Shown in pieces: positions 6,064-6,120 of a DNA stretch of 6,120 bases. Source of the stretch: Oscillospiraceae bacterium (GTDB lineage Bacteria; Bacillota; Clostridia; Oscillospirales; Oscillospiraceae); the NCBI GenBank assembly GCA_020025295.1, contig JAHHSJ010000072.1, positions 1-6,120 of the forward strand, in the 5' to 3' direction. A model generated the notes under the pieces. The model was not told the DNA's origin and searched no databases. It saw only the letters and a program-made list of their open reading frames with translations. A program made the translations under genes and the position numbers. Within the stretch, counting starts at the first letter, position 1; every line of letters starts with the position of its first letter.

Positions 6064-6099
6064 ATAAAGAAAAAGCGGTCAGAATAATCTGACCGCTTT
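6064..6099 (-). terminator. Intrinsic terminator of a gene lying beyond the right edge
   Basis: An 11 bp perfect inverted repeat, AAAGCGGTCAG / CTGACCGCTTT (6072-6082 and 6089-6099), encloses the loop AATAAT. On the minus strand the stem is followed by a T-rich run (TTTTTCTTT), as in a Rho-independent terminator; the plus-strand side lacks such a run. It would stop transcription entering from the right, about 30-40 bases before sfsA. The remaining bases, 6100-6120, are too short to identify the upstream gene. Confidence 0.8.
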
Positions 6100-6120
6100 G
6101 TGTTGGCATTACCTATTTTC

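Overview
This window looks like a chromosomal segment of a low-to-mid-GC Firmicute, most likely a gut-type member of the Clostridia. The assignment rests on three things: strong AGGAGG-like ribosome binding sites, two TTG start codons, and a Bce-type peptide-sensing module of the kind typical of Firmicutes. Base composition looks roughly balanced by eye. Genus cannot be decided from the sequence.

Every supported gene lies on the minus strand, so transcription runs from right to left. At the right edge (6064-6099) a perfect hairpin with a minus-strand T-rich tail ends a gene lying outside the window. Then come sfsA (nuclease-fold protein), a DUF2812-like membrane protein, a CDP-alcohol phosphatidyltransferase (PgsA-like), an OmpR/BceR-type response regulator and a BceS-type histidine kinase. 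The gaps between these five are only about 10-21 bp, so they look like one operon. Next is a 109 bp intergenic region (1741-1849). It packs together two exact 13 bp repeats with a 21 bp period, a third half-site, a long hairpin followed by a T-rich run, and a good -10 box without a good -35. It is followed by a Bce-type ABC ATPase and, overlapping it by 8 bp, the N-terminal half of its FtsX/BceB-type permease, which runs off the left edge.

The working picture combines family knowledge with inference. The kinase and its partner transporter sense an antimicrobial peptide or other envelope-active compound. The phosphorylated regulator binds the repeats upstream of the ABC genes and switches on the transporter, which protects the cell. 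The phosphatidyltransferase cotranscribed with the sensor genes suggests a possible link between phospholipid synthesis and peptide resistance. The DUF2812-like protein is the least understood member. No RNA gene, mobile element, CRISPR array or phage feature was found. The window is well-ordered chromosomal DNA, and its most interesting part is the regulatory region between kinase and transporter.
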